From Haberlea rhodopensis (lineage: Eukaryota > Streptophyta > Magnoliopsida > Lamiales > Gesneriaceae), in the NCBI GenBank assembly GCA_907163345.1, contig CAJQUN010000003.1, positions 5,870,821-5,934,820 of the forward strand: DNA of 64,000 bases, given 5' to 3'. The notes under the pieces are model-generated. The model was not told the DNA's origin. It saw only the letters and a list, made by a program, of their open reading frames with translations, and did no database searches. This document shows, piece by piece, positions 19,741 to 31,039 of this stretch (its first letter is position 1; the number at the start of each line of letters is the position of its first letter). Position numbers and translations under genes: made by a program.

Positions 19741-22570
19741 TCATACATTATGACCTGTAGATAGTGGTTGCTTTGACACAATAGATGAAACAATTGATGC
19801 ATTCTGAGTTGTTTCTGGCTTGTAGGAGTTGGAAATACTTCTTAGCTGGGATGATATAGCTTTCTTGCCCGATGAACAATAATGTCTCTTAAATCCACTA
19901 GACGAAGTAGATGGTTGATTTCTCTTACTTGATAGGGAAATTGGATTTTTTTGTTTTCTTGTAGCTTTTATGTGGATCTGTAAAGAAACAAACATAAGTA
20001 TATTAGCTTGAAAATTTGCATATCACAAGATATGATTAGTTACAAGATTCATTAAACAAAAGCAATATACCTCCGAATTATTTATAAGCCCAGTTTCATC
20101 TACAGCACTTTGCACACCTTCATCATGTACTTGTGCAACTTGCACACTTTCATCATCTTGTGCAAGTGTACTCTACAAGCATATAAAAAGGTATTAAAAG
20201 ATGTATTACCAAAATGAATTGAATAAAAAACAAAATTTAATACTATTTTACCTGTTTGTATCTGGATTTTGGGTGAGGAGTATTTGTACAACTTCTTTAT
20301 TGTGTCCTTGCTGCAGACATATAGCACATGTGTGAGTGAGACCCTTCCTAGACACAACAGATGCATCTCTGACATCATTTGCATCTCGTCTTCTCACTTT
20401 CTTTGGCCTCCCTGCTCTCAATTTGATATGTGGAGGGTCCACTGTGCCCATCTTTGAGTCTTCATAGTCATGCATTCCTGGAATTGGATGCATCATATGG
20501 CTATACACTCTCAAGTACACATCATTTTTGAACCAGTTATGAACATATCTTCTACATTCATTCTGTGGTAATTGATGCAAGCAATTGCATGACAACAAGG
20601 ATACCCAACCAGTTGAAATATCCCACAAGTGCAATGTTTGTCATTCAAGGAGACAATATGGTTTTTCATGAAATGCTCAACCTCAAATTTATCATCTCCT
20701 GCCCAATTTGGAAAGCAATGTCTGCTTTCATGCCTTTGTTTTCTATTTTTTTCAATACATTAGGGCAAATATTTCCTTCATACTTCTCAATCCCTTCCCT
20801 CTTAGTTTGAATCCTTATCATAAGCTTCCTTCTCAGCCACTCAAACATGTCAATTATAGGGAGTTCTCTAGCCTCCAAAATCCAAGTGATTGAATGACTC
20901 ACTAATGTTATTAACCACCACATCACTTTTGGTTCTTATGGGAAATAAACATCTTGCCAACTGATGTAGATGGTATCTCACTTAACCACTTAAATGCAGT
21001 ATGTTCTTCCCCTACTTTTGGATAAATCCTCTCAATTTCTTTCATAGTTTTCAAGTGTTCATTCAAATTGTATGTCGAAGCTGCTTTCCAAACAATCCTT
21101 TAAGTTCTTGTCCTATTGAATTTTGCTTTTTAAAGTTATTATACATGTGCCTCAAACAGAATCTATACTCTGCCTAAGGAGCATGCCGTGCAACAGCCTC
21201 AATCAACCCCTTCTGCCTATCTGAAATGAATGCCCAATCTCTTTCATCATGTGAACCTATGTCTTTGAACAATAAATTGAGAAACCAGTCCCAACTATCA
21301 TATTTTTCAATTTCAACATAAGCCATGGCAATGGGAAAAATATTATCATTCCCATCCCTACCAATAGCTGACAACAACTGACCTTTGTACATGCCTTTCA
21401 AAAAACACCCATCAAGCCCTATAAGTGGTCTACAACCATCTAAAAACCCATCCCTCAACCCTTTCAAACAAAAATACATTCTTTGAAGTACAGGAGGATT
21501 TAACCCCCCTATCCACCTTTACCACAAAAGAACTGTCCTGGATTGTGTTTGCAAATAGTAGCATAATAGTCATATAAAGCCTCGCATACTGTTGTGTGAT
21601 GTCCCCTTTCAAGAGTTGAAGTGCATATTTCTTAACCCTGTATACTTTCTGCAATGACACATCAACTTGAATTTCTCTCCTAATTTTATTTTTTAGTGAA
21701 TTAAGGCCCTCAGATGGATTATCCCTCACAAAATTATGTATCCTCTCCCCCAGGTACTTATAATGGGCTTGCTTGTTTTCAGTTTTATGTGCACATGTAT
21801 GATTGCCCTTCAATGACTTGATTTGGAATGTTGTTGTATTCATGACTGCAGAAGCATGGATTCTCCGACTCACACCCATTTCTACATGTGGCAGTGATTT
21901 TACGTTTTTCAGTTTTTAAGAATTTTAAATCCCAGCCCCTTCTCACAAGTCCAATCCCTCAATACCTCTCTAAACTTGATTCTTGTAGGAAATTTCATTC
22001 CTACACTGAGTTCAACATCATTAATATCCATGGATTCATTGAATGCTTGATCTTCAGTTGCCGCATTATCAGAACCACTTAATGAATGCAAATCATCCCT
22101 CATCTTCAGGCTGACTAAACCACCCCTCGTCATCTCTACTACAACCAACCTCAGCCCCATGTGCATTTTGTGTGTTTGATGCTCTTCTTTTCTTTTTTTT
22201 TTCATTTCTCAAAAGTTTCTTTACCGTTTTTAAAAGTGATCTTCCATGCTCAGAAGGTCTACCGACAAAAATGTCATCATCCCTAAGGACCCTCTAAGTC
22301 TTCTAACATCCATGAAGGACATTCTAACACAGAGGATGAATCAGAACTTGATTCACTATCCATAGCCACACCCTCAGCAGATCCCAAACACCCATTCCCC
22401 ACTGTCTCAGCACCACCCAAACCTTTACTTACCTCAGCCACACCTTCAGTAGACACAACCTCAGTTTCACCAACCTCACCACCATCCAAACTCTCACTCA
22501 CCACTACCTCATTGCCACGCAAACCCTCACTCGTACCAGCCTGCTCACTATCCTTAACAGAATCCATCAC
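19741..22570 (-). pseudogene. MuDR-type MULE transposase, interrupted
   Basis: Reads right to left. An acidic N-terminal segment (22570-22283) is followed by a MuDR-type DNA-binding region (VELSVGMKFPTRIKFREVL near 22000, HASAVMNTTTFQI near 21840) and the MULE transposase core. The core has GLDGCFLKG (first catalytic D, near 21413) and FISDRQKG (second D). An in-frame TAG at 21176-21174 falls just before AEYRFC, which should carry the catalytic E. A SWIM-type zinc-finger stretch lies near 20640-20560, and a terminal GLTHTCAICLQQGHNK knuckle near 20330-20290. A last open segment ends at 19741. Frame changes near 21880, 21480, 20930 and 20640 mean that this copy is probably inactive, although some breaks could be introns. 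Confidence 0.85.
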
Positions 22571-23157
22571 AGAAGCTAGATAAAACTAAAATGTAACATC
22601 ACACAATCAAATATCGGGAACATGACAGACGTAAAAAACTTAAATATTCAATAAAAACACCTGGACAAAAAATGATAGAAAAATGATGTAGAATATCCCT
22701 AAAACTAGTAAAATTTAAAGCATAGAAAAAAACATTATATATGCAAATTCAAATTTTGGGAACGAAAATTAGTTGCAAGAATTTAAAGCATAAAAAGGGC
22801 GGGCTTGCGTTTGTTTAATTTTCTTTCAAAATGTTCATCAAAATGATGTAGAATATACCTAATCGCAGCAAAATAAAAAACTCAATATTTCAATTTTCAG
22901 TGTGTACAAGTGATATTCCAAAATACCCACCTCTTAACGTGAGAAGAGGGTTCTAATCACAATAAAACCAATAATTTTAACAAAGTATGACCTGAAATCG
23001 CTGAAAGATTTGGCCAAATCCTAAATTTTTTTCTCTGACGGCATGTGAAGTGAAAAAACCTAGTTGCTTGTGTAAATTTAAATTTGTTGTGTAAACTTTG
23101 AAGGGTATGACGGAAAATTGAGTATAAAACTAACAAAGTTGTGGACTACTGAGAGTG

Positions 23158-23260
23158 TGATGTATTTTTTAAAACAAGGGGGGTTTTATGACTATTATTT
23201 TAATATAAGGGGATTTCACGAAAATAAAACATAACACAGGGAAGTTTTATGAATTGTACC
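23158..23260 (-). repeat. Right terminal inverted repeat of the MULE
   Basis: Inverted match of 18859-18960. The reverse complement begins ggtacaattcataaaac and continues into the shared ctgtgttatgttttatttt block. Confidence 0.85.
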
Positions 23261-23578
23261 CTTTTTTAATATTTTCTCATACAAACATTAATTTTGAACA
23301 TACACTTTTTTTATATAAAAAAAATGCTCCATCCGTGTTTTAATAAAATAATTATTGGTTATACATACATATCATAAATTGGTCTGAACTGAGAAAAAAG
23401 AATCATAAAATATACAATAAAATAAATAAATAAAAGTGGTTGCAAATTGTGTAATGAACATCTGATAAGTTAAATTAGAAGATAATAAATTGAAAGATAA
23501 ATATAAAAAAGTAATGATTTTTGGTTTTTATTAAAATTATTAAAATAATAAGAAAAAAACCACAGGAGGCTCAGATCT

Positions 23579-23713
23579 ATGAAGATTACGAGACAAATGG
23601 AATGCGACGCCGCCATGGCTGCAATCCCGGTTGCTTATGAAGCCGTCCGGGTTCGCCCCGCCAAGATACGAGTCGGATCTACCATGCCCAGTTCACCAGC
23701 TCATCAAATTTAA
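23579..23713 (+). CDS. Small ORF of 44 codons with gene-like composition
   Basis: An open frame (MKITRQMECDAAMAAIPVAY...) lies in a GC-richer patch (about 23570-23700) surrounded by AT-rich DNA. I do not recognise the product. The composition break and the alanine/arginine-rich sequence suggest the first exon or a relic of a real gene. There is no obvious GT donor before the stop and no second exon. It could also be chance. Confidence 0.2.
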   Translation: MKITRQMECDAAMAAIPVAYEAVRVRPAKIRVGSTMPSSPAHQI

Positions 23714-25165
23714 GCAAAAATAGAGAGGAAATCGTCACAGCCTCTTCAACCTCAACCATATCCACGAAGAACAAAGGAAAAAGAAAAAAAAAAGAAGAAA
23801 ACCCTAATCCCCAAAACCCTGTTCCCAAGTACAGTAATCGGACATTAGAAATCCAAGTCTCTGAATCCAAACGCAACCTAGTTGTTCCATGAATAATCAG
23901 CGAAACGAAGCGGATTATCTTTCCACGGTCGTGATATGAGTATATATATATATATATAGTTATATGCATGTGTGCATGTATTCCTGAATCTCAGTACTTT
24001 CTCTTCATAATTGAAGGGTTGTTGGTTTCCGACGGAAAGGTGAAAAAATCATCGGCGAGCGGAGAGGGGCAACCACCCTTAAAGAAATCCCATCTCACCG
24101 TTGCCTCATTTTCTTTGATTGCTGAGCTAGTGGAGGTCTGCGGTGATGGAAGAAAGAATAAATATAGTACAAAATTTCCCCAATTTACCCTGGTTATGAT
24201 CTTGGGATTTAGGATATTTAGGGATATTATGGTCATTTAAAAGCAGAAGTCGATTTCACTAAAACTATGGGCCTTGATATGGGTAATGAGATTTAAATAT
24301 GGGCCGTTAGAAGGGTCAGCTTAAGGTTGAGCCGGGCCTACCAATAGTAGCTAAAAGAAAATGATCCAGTTTAATCTTTGTTGCTTACATATATCGACGT
24401 CCACGTGAACATATAGACGAATCTAGAAATTTTATTTTGGGAAAAAAAGTTATTGAGATAAAAATTAAACAAAATTTTACAATAAATATCCGAGTTTAAA
24501 GACAGTAATTAAAAATAACTAGGTAAACAATAATAATGATATTGCAATCCTTCTCGACCAGAGCTCGTTGAATGATAGATTTGGACAATTGGACTTATCC
24601 AGTCTCCGGAAAGGAAGGGAATGGAACATTGAATACTTCATCAGAAGACAGATTTTGGGAAAATACATAAATTATTGAGGTGCAAAGTTAACGATGTTAG
24701 CATAAAATATCATACAAGCCAAAAGTTGGATCGATTGGTTTTATGACTATATCACAAATAACCGATTCATTGACAACTATAAATATGTCACTCATATCTA
24801 GGGTTAACACATATCAATCAATATCCTCTCATAGAAAGATTGACATCAAACTGACACTGATATTAGGTTTGTAGATATATCATAGTTGAATTTTTAATAG
24901 AAGTGAACTATTTTTATTGGTTCATTATAATAATATTGAGAGAAAATTTCAAAAGTTTTGTATAGTGTGTACATATTTAACTTATAATTTTTATGATTGT
25001 TATTATAAACTTTAATATTTAGTGATAGAAATAAAATATATGAATTAGACAACAATGAATAAATCTTAAAATTTGAACAACAATGATTTTTGTTAAAACT
25101 CGTGGTTAGAGAAATAAGAGGAGAGGATATTTTGTATCCACATTGTTAACGAGAAAAATTACTCA
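23714..25165. other. AT-rich intergenic stretch
   Basis: Contains a short (TA)n tract near 23940-23958 and low-complexity open frames on both strands that resemble nothing. No repeat unit with boundaries was found. Confidence 0.5.
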
Positions 25166-25437
25166 AAGTTGGTTTTAGGTCCTCTAAGTCGTTATATATT
25201 GGTATTCATCCTGAAAGTTGTGTTTTTTGGTTTTAATCTTATTTCGCCGAGGTGCTGACATTACACCCAATATTTTTGACCTATTATTGTTGACCTGTAA
25301 TTGAATATTGATGATATGTTCGTGCTATGTCTGCATCTCCGACGAAATAAGACTATAAACCAAAATAAAAAAAGCACACAACTTATAGGTGGAAGAGTAA
25401 GTTTTGAGTATTTGAAGAACCAAAACAAAACCAACTT
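25166..25437. mobile_element. Foldback MITE of about 270 bp
   Basis: The left end (aagttggttttaggtcctct) and the right end (aaaacaaaaccaactt) are inverted. A second inverted block lies inward: aagttgtgttttttggtttt...cttatttcgccga, against its counterpart on the right (tccgacgaaataagactataaacc). The arms are about 100 bp with small gaps. I found no convincing target-site duplication, so the superfamily is open. Confidence 0.55.
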
Positions 25438-25716
25438 ACCATACCATTTGATAATTTTCCCAATTAAAAATATCAAAGTTAGTTATTTGAAGGTTCTTCC
25501 CTTAATAAATAATATAAATTAATAATATAGATGTATTGATGATGAATGGAAAGTTGAATTTCAATTTTTTATCACTTTGTAGCTTTAATTGAGGTTAAAT
25601 ATATGTTTGGCATTATTCAACGCATCTAGTTATACATGAGAGAAGATATATCAATTACCAAATTATTTTCGTATTTATCTTCTCCCGTTTAATATATAGA
25701 AAAATATATCGATCCT

Positions 25717-25924
25717 ACATTGAGGATGTTCGAGTTGATGGGGTAGGGTGAGCTCGAGACCATAAGATCATAAGTTTATTATCCGTGCCAATATTTTTTC
25801 GGTCTGAACCTATCGTATCGAGCTTAGTACAGTTTATCTGGTTGGCGTGATTTGTAGGATATTACATTAGATCGATTGCATATCATAAGTAAAGCAATTG
25901 TGGGTTTCCATGTGATAAAAAAAA
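25717..25924 (+). mobile_element. tRNA-derived SINE, about 208 bp (copy A)
   Basis: Flanked by an 11-bp direct repeat atatcgatcct (25706-25716 and 25925-25935) and ending in an A-run. The body shares ordered blocks with 47964-48177: accataagatcat, a t-run followed by gg/ctacctgagcctgtcgca-type sequence, ggcgtgatttg and a final tract before the A-tail. The region where box B belongs reads cataagtttattatcc here, so it is degraded. Copy B keeps gagttcgattttccc. Confidence 0.72.
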
Positions 25925-25935
25925 ATATCGATCCT

Positions 25936-27971
25936 TTTCTATTTCAATGTCCTATATTTGACCAGTTAATATCTAGATGACACCGCATATTATTCTTTCC
26001 TGCTTATAATAAGAAAGATAAATTATAAATAAATTTACAGAGTCAACGACATTAAAATATTACCGTATTAACCTCCTTGAATGCACCTTTACGTACTAAA
26101 CAATATTTTCTGTCCTAAATCACGCAAAATTACACCAAATACGTGGTTGAATACATGTAAGTACAACGTATTCAAAAGTTTTGGCATAAAACTCAAATAA
26201 TTAGCCGTAAATCACGTAAATAATAAATAAAATTAAGTAGAAGCACTTAATTCACAGGCTGCTTTGAAAACATGTAAGGTCATTTGCCCAAATTTCCCCT
26301 TAATTCGTTTAAGAGAGTTTTTTTTTTTTTTAACATTAAATATATTATATTAGATAAACATCATTATATTGTTTACAGCAGCAGACCATGCAACATCATA
26401 AACCACACCAACCTTACCAGATAACAACAACATCAATGGCCTAAAGTACATGGAATAAAAGATACAACTAGTAGTCAATCCGAACACAACAGCCACAAGA
26501 TGTAATTCCCCAAGATCAGCTATAGATGCAACTGCCTTCCGAAAACTGTGAAGGTAAAGGTGGTCGGGAGACATCTTCAGATAGGGATGGACAAGCGCAC
26601 AAGCTCCCGTAACTAACACAAACATCAAAAGCGGACAAGGGAGTGTTTTGGATTAATTTAAAAAGTGTTTATTTGCTTTTCAGATAAAAAAGTATAGATT
26701 TTGGGTGTTTCATTTCTAACTTCTGTTATTGATTCTCTGAAGAAAAAGAAAAAGAAAGGTAAGAACAAAGTATATATAAGCAAACAATGAGATGCTTCTA
26801 GTTGTTTTAAGTTTAACGTTGACAGTTTTATAATAAGCTGAAGTTCATTAAACTGTTGTTTAAGTTTAATATCAATCACTCAATAATTTAGCTTAAAGAC
26901 GGGTTTTTTCAACTTTAAACATAACAACAAAAATTATTTTAAATCAGCCATAGTCGTAAAAAAACGACAATTTGGTATTCTCTTATAAACCCTAAACCGA
27001 AAAAAAAAAATCACAAAATGGATTCAATATAAACCAAATTCAATCTTCTAGTAGACTTTATTATCGTAGCATTTTGGATTATAGCATGTGATAGAATAAT
27101 AATTGAAATACTCCTGCTACCAATTTTTGTAAATTTAAACCTTTTGTTTCAAATTTTTTTGTTCCAAATATGTAAAGTGAGTGTGTTTCTCCAAAAATCT
27201 ATTTCAGTAAATAAATATATAATAATTTTAAAACGCTAAATTGCAAACATAATACCAAAGTATATTTATATAACTAATAGAATTAAAACTATTTAATTAC
27301 TACCACCGTTGACCCTCTAATATGCCTCAACGACCAATAACTGCTTCAACAACGTATTTTGTTTGGATTATAAGGTTATTCTTACTTCTTATGGAGAAGC
27401 ATATCCTTCATTGGACAAAGCCGAGCATTTGCCCATCAATTTTTTTTTAAAGTAGTACATTTTACCTATAAAATTTTAGATTGTGTTTTTAAATTAATAA
27501 AAATATTATATTTTGTTCATCTTAAAAAATATTATTTAATTTTTGCCCACTCGATTCAGATCTTATGGTTACCCCCCTGTTCATATATAAGGATTTTGAA
27601 TTACCCCTTCTATTCTATTTAATAAATTGTTTTCCTATAAAAAAAAACATACTCAAATATTTGTTTGGTTGAAGAAAAATAGATAATTCCGACTCGATGA
27701 AAAATAGATAATTCAGACTCGACTAAGTCCGCCCCCCGCCGCCACTCCTAGGTCCGCCCCTGATTAGTTCATAAAACGCATGCACCAGCACTATTTAATT
27801 ACCTAAATTTAAATTTCTCTCGACAAGGAATATACACAGATAAATGATTTCCGAACTGAAATTTGTGTTCAAAACTCGTTATATATGTAAATAATTAATT
27901 AAATTAACATTTTGATCCTAGCTATTTTATTCTAAGATCTTATTCTTATCCCTAAACATGTGCCTACATAA
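25936..27971. other. AT-rich intergenic stretch with a possible retroposed 3' end
   Basis: On the minus strand an open stretch (26628-26350) is followed by a run of A (plus-strand T-run at 26318-26331), as in the 3' end of a LINE or a processed transcript. No conserved motif and no target duplication were found. The remainder holds nothing recognisable. Confidence 0.3.
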
Positions 27972-28294
27972 GTATGTGTTTGCAATTGTTTATTCAAAGT
28001 AATTTTATGTTGCTTTTGCTTAAAGTCTTAAAAAAGTTGTTTTTAAGTAAAAACATTCCGTGATTGCTATTAAATAAAAAAAAGCAACTTAATGAACTTC
28101 GAATTATTATGAAATTGTCATCACGCAAGTAAAAGCAGTGAAAAGCATCTCATGAAATGTTTCTCTGCTTCTATTTTTACCTACTTATTTTTAGAGAAGT
28201 AATAGCATAAGCAATGAAATAAAACATTCAAAATCCATTTTTTCTAGTCTGAATAGCATAAAAACAGTTTTGAAAAGCAATCGCAAACACCCAC
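27972..28294. mobile_element. Tourist-like (PIF/Harbinger) MITE
   Basis: The ends are inverted: gtatgtgtttgcaattg at the left and the reverse complement of caatcgcaaacacccac at the right. The 3-bp flanks are taa on both sides (27969-27971 and 28295-28297). A 3-bp TAA/TTA duplication and a G-rich start around GTGTTTG fit Tourist-type MITEs. Non-coding, 323 bp. Confidence 0.55.
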
Positions 28295-28727
28295 TAAAAG
28301 TACTTTGTATATGCAATTGCAAAGATTGATAGTTAAAAATTATAGTTAAACTCACATTCTTCAAGTATACCAAACGGTATTTTAACATACAAGAAAGATA
28401 AAATAGAATGTTCTTGAATTAGCAATTGCAAAGATTTGTAGTTAAAAATTATACTTCTATCCTTTTATATTTATACAATAGATGGACAATTAAGTCAAAA
28501 CCTATTATTTAAAAAAATATAATGTCGTTAAACATAACTCCTAATACTCAGATTTGGTATATAAAATTATCAATCAATTAATTAGTTCATTAATCGAAGA
28601 TTATTGAATTGTTTATATTTCTTTTTATAAAAAATTTAGAGTTAAATTAATTTCTTGAGAATAACACCACGTGTCAGCAGCATGTGGGATGACAGTTAAT
28701 TGAAGATTTTTTCCTTTATTACAAACA

Positions 28728-28791
<64 letters not shown>
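28728..28791. repeat. (AT)n microsatellite
   Basis: About 30 perfect AT dinucleotides. Expected to vary in length, and assembly length may be unreliable. Confidence 0.97.
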
Positions 28792-28793
<2 letters not shown>

Positions 28794-28919
28794 CTTGATA
28801 TTTATAAACACTCGATTCATATAAGTATTTTCTTTTATCCTACGTTCATTAAATTAATTAACAGTTATTTTTTTCCCTTAATTAATAACAAATAATGACA
28901 CACATCGATTATTATGAAG

Positions 28920-29508
28920 AGAGCTGTGGTTGAAGCCTACAAAATTGATTACTAATCATGATGGCAACCCAACTTGAATTGTAAAATCCAATTTGCATGT
29001 CAATGGGAAAATCAAATTGTGGGGGATTGACCAAAGCACTCGGGAAATTGAGTTCATTACCTATTTCTGTGATGAAACCTATATTTTGGGAAGGCTGAGC
29101 TCATGCTCTTAATGATTCTTCTATCTCGAGATATAAAGTGGGGTATGACAGGATACTCCTTAGGAGAAATCACATATATCTAATGTGAAGGGTGAGATGA
29201 CCCGATGGCTAAATCTCTAGAGCATTCGATGAAACATCCAAGGCAGTCCAGGGCCAAAATGGACAACAACGAAAGAACCAATAATAGTGTGGAGATAAAA
29301 CTGTGTGAGTACTGTTGTCTAGATATACATAAAACGCCAAGCAGTTCAAGGAATCGCGTCCACTGGTGGTTGGCAAGTATATCCGATGATAAGGAATGTT
29401 CAAGGTTAAACACCACCTATCATGATCCAGTAAATTCTCGAAGTACTCTCATATCTGCATTTTGGTGCATTGTGTAATTTCTTCGCCATTAACATTCATG
29501 TGGGGGAT
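28920..29508 (+). mobile_element. 3' untranslated end of a Copia element
   Basis: No coding frame survives. The stretch ggatactccttaggagaaatcac near 29150 parallels gggatactcttttaggagatcac near 41200 in the 3' region of the Copia element at 37318-42101. The segment ends in a polypurine tract (catgtgggggat, 29498-29508) immediately before an LTR start. The 5' part of the element is missing or unrecognisable. Confidence 0.6.
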
Positions 29509-30330
29509 TGTAGGTAAAAGCCCAAAGCCCAATTTTTGGGTTAAGTGAATTGAAATTGCTAGAAAACCCAAATTGGTTTTATGAAACCTTTGAGGCTTGT
29601 TTATATTGACGTTGCCGCTGCCGCGAATGAAGCCCTATCTTTTTACTACTCGATTTTCTGGAAAGAAGTGTCTTTTCATATTCCTGACTTTTCACCTCGT
29701 GTTTTTAATGCTGAGTTAAATCTAACTTAAGTTTGAGACTTAATTCGAGTTAATCTGATTTAAGTATGAGACTTAATTCAATATTTAATGTTCAGATTCT
29801 TCAACTACCCCACTAAACCTTGCATTATGTTTTTGACCTTTTGGGAGGTCTGCTACTCAGCTATATAAGCTGCACCAGCTTCAGTCTTTTAGCATCCGAA
29901 AAAAAAACATTCATATATTTCATACGTTTGAGAGTACTGCACACTACTAGTATTCGAGAGAGTCTGTTCGGATTTCTGATTCAATCCACATAGAGGCGAT
30001 TGGTGTTGTACCTTGTCCAGGATGCCAGAAGCTTGTAGGCGGGCAAATTTGAGTTTACGAGCACACGGCTTGATATGGCATCGTCCATAATCAGTTTCAG
30101 TTTCCAGTTGCGAAGACTTTGAACAGTATATATAAACTGTTGGTGTAAGTTTACTATTTCAATATAATTTATTTTGCATCATTATTGTAATCTGATTAAA
30201 TTCGTCTATTTAATTCTAACCAGGAGTCCTATGAACATACCACTGAATGATAGTTGATTGGGCGGCAGATCGATAACTTAGATGAGCCGGCCTCTTCGTA
30301 AGAGACCTCCTGATTAGTAAAATGTTTTCT
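29509..30330 (+). repeat. Copia LTR following the 29.5-kb polypurine tract
   Basis: Starts tgtaggtaaaagccc right after the polypurine tract. A TATA-like ctatataagc at 29861-29870 would fit an LTR promoter. The outer end was not located; the right limit is a guess from the end of the unique-looking sequence. No second copy is in the window. Confidence 0.5.
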
Positions 30331-31039
30331 GAGTTCTTTGAAATTTGGAGCTCCTACTCCTAAGGGGAATTAATATGTTTTCATATGGCTAGAATGAATA
30401 TAAAATTAATTACCAACATAATGTATTTATAAAGTCATGTTTACACAAACCATAAACTAGAGGTGCAATACTAGCCACTACAAGTCATAACATATAATAG
30501 CACGATGATTAAGCACAACCATATTCCCTTATATCATATGTAATTTTAAAATGGGAGTAATATATTTATGAAATTAGTCAACTTAACTATAATCTGTAAA
30601 CAATGTTTAAATTAGGTGTAACTCTTGCAAAATGGCATGATTTTATTCGTTGAATGAAAACCTATATGTAATTATTATCATTTAAACAACAGTGAGACGC
30701 CCATTACAAGAGATGATTCTATGTTAGTTTATGTTGGATGAAGATCTTGAGTAAGATCTTATATGTCAAATAGATTTAAACACTGATATAATGTGCAATA
30801 ATGCAATTTGTATTACCTAAAAATTTATGTGAATTAAATGCATTTCATTTAGAAATAAAATAAAAATGCAATTAATATGGCATCGGGGTATTTGTAATAT
30901 CAAATGCCATATTGATTTTTGTGAAAGATGCTTGAATTGATTTATAAAGTGTTATAATGACTCTTATAAATTTATAATAACTTGGGTTAAATAATTTTTT
31001 TGTAAAGTGACTATGCAGATGAAGTAGTTGTTAGCATAG
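30331..31039. other. AT-rich intergenic stretch
   Basis: No coding frame, repeat or RNA gene recognised. Confidence 0.5.

Larger units (their letters stand above)
18859..23260 (-). mobile_element. Mutator-like element (MULE) with long inverted repeats
   Basis: A 4.4-kb element whose ends are inverted repeats of about 100 bp (18859-18960 and 23158-23260). They share strings such as ctgtgttatgttttatttt, aaatcccctt and aataatagtcataaaaccccc. The flanks tttttttaa (18850-18858) and cttttttaa (23261-23269) fit the 9-bp target duplication of Mutator elements with one mismatch, though their low complexity allows an offset of one base. A MuDR-type transposase lies inside on the minus strand. Confidence 0.88.

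Noticed and set aside
23640..23710. Minus-strand reading reminiscent of a chaperonin C-terminus (GMVDPTR)
   Set aside because: Similarity stops after a few residues and the flanking frame does not continue.
24420..25140. Search for a host gene or RNA gene in the AT-rich block
   Set aside because: No frame, splice pattern or RNA motif stood out.
26350..26628. 92-codon minus-strand frame resembling a membrane protein
   Set aside because: No recognised family; it ends in a poly(A)-like run, so a retroposed 3' end or chance is more likely than a gene.
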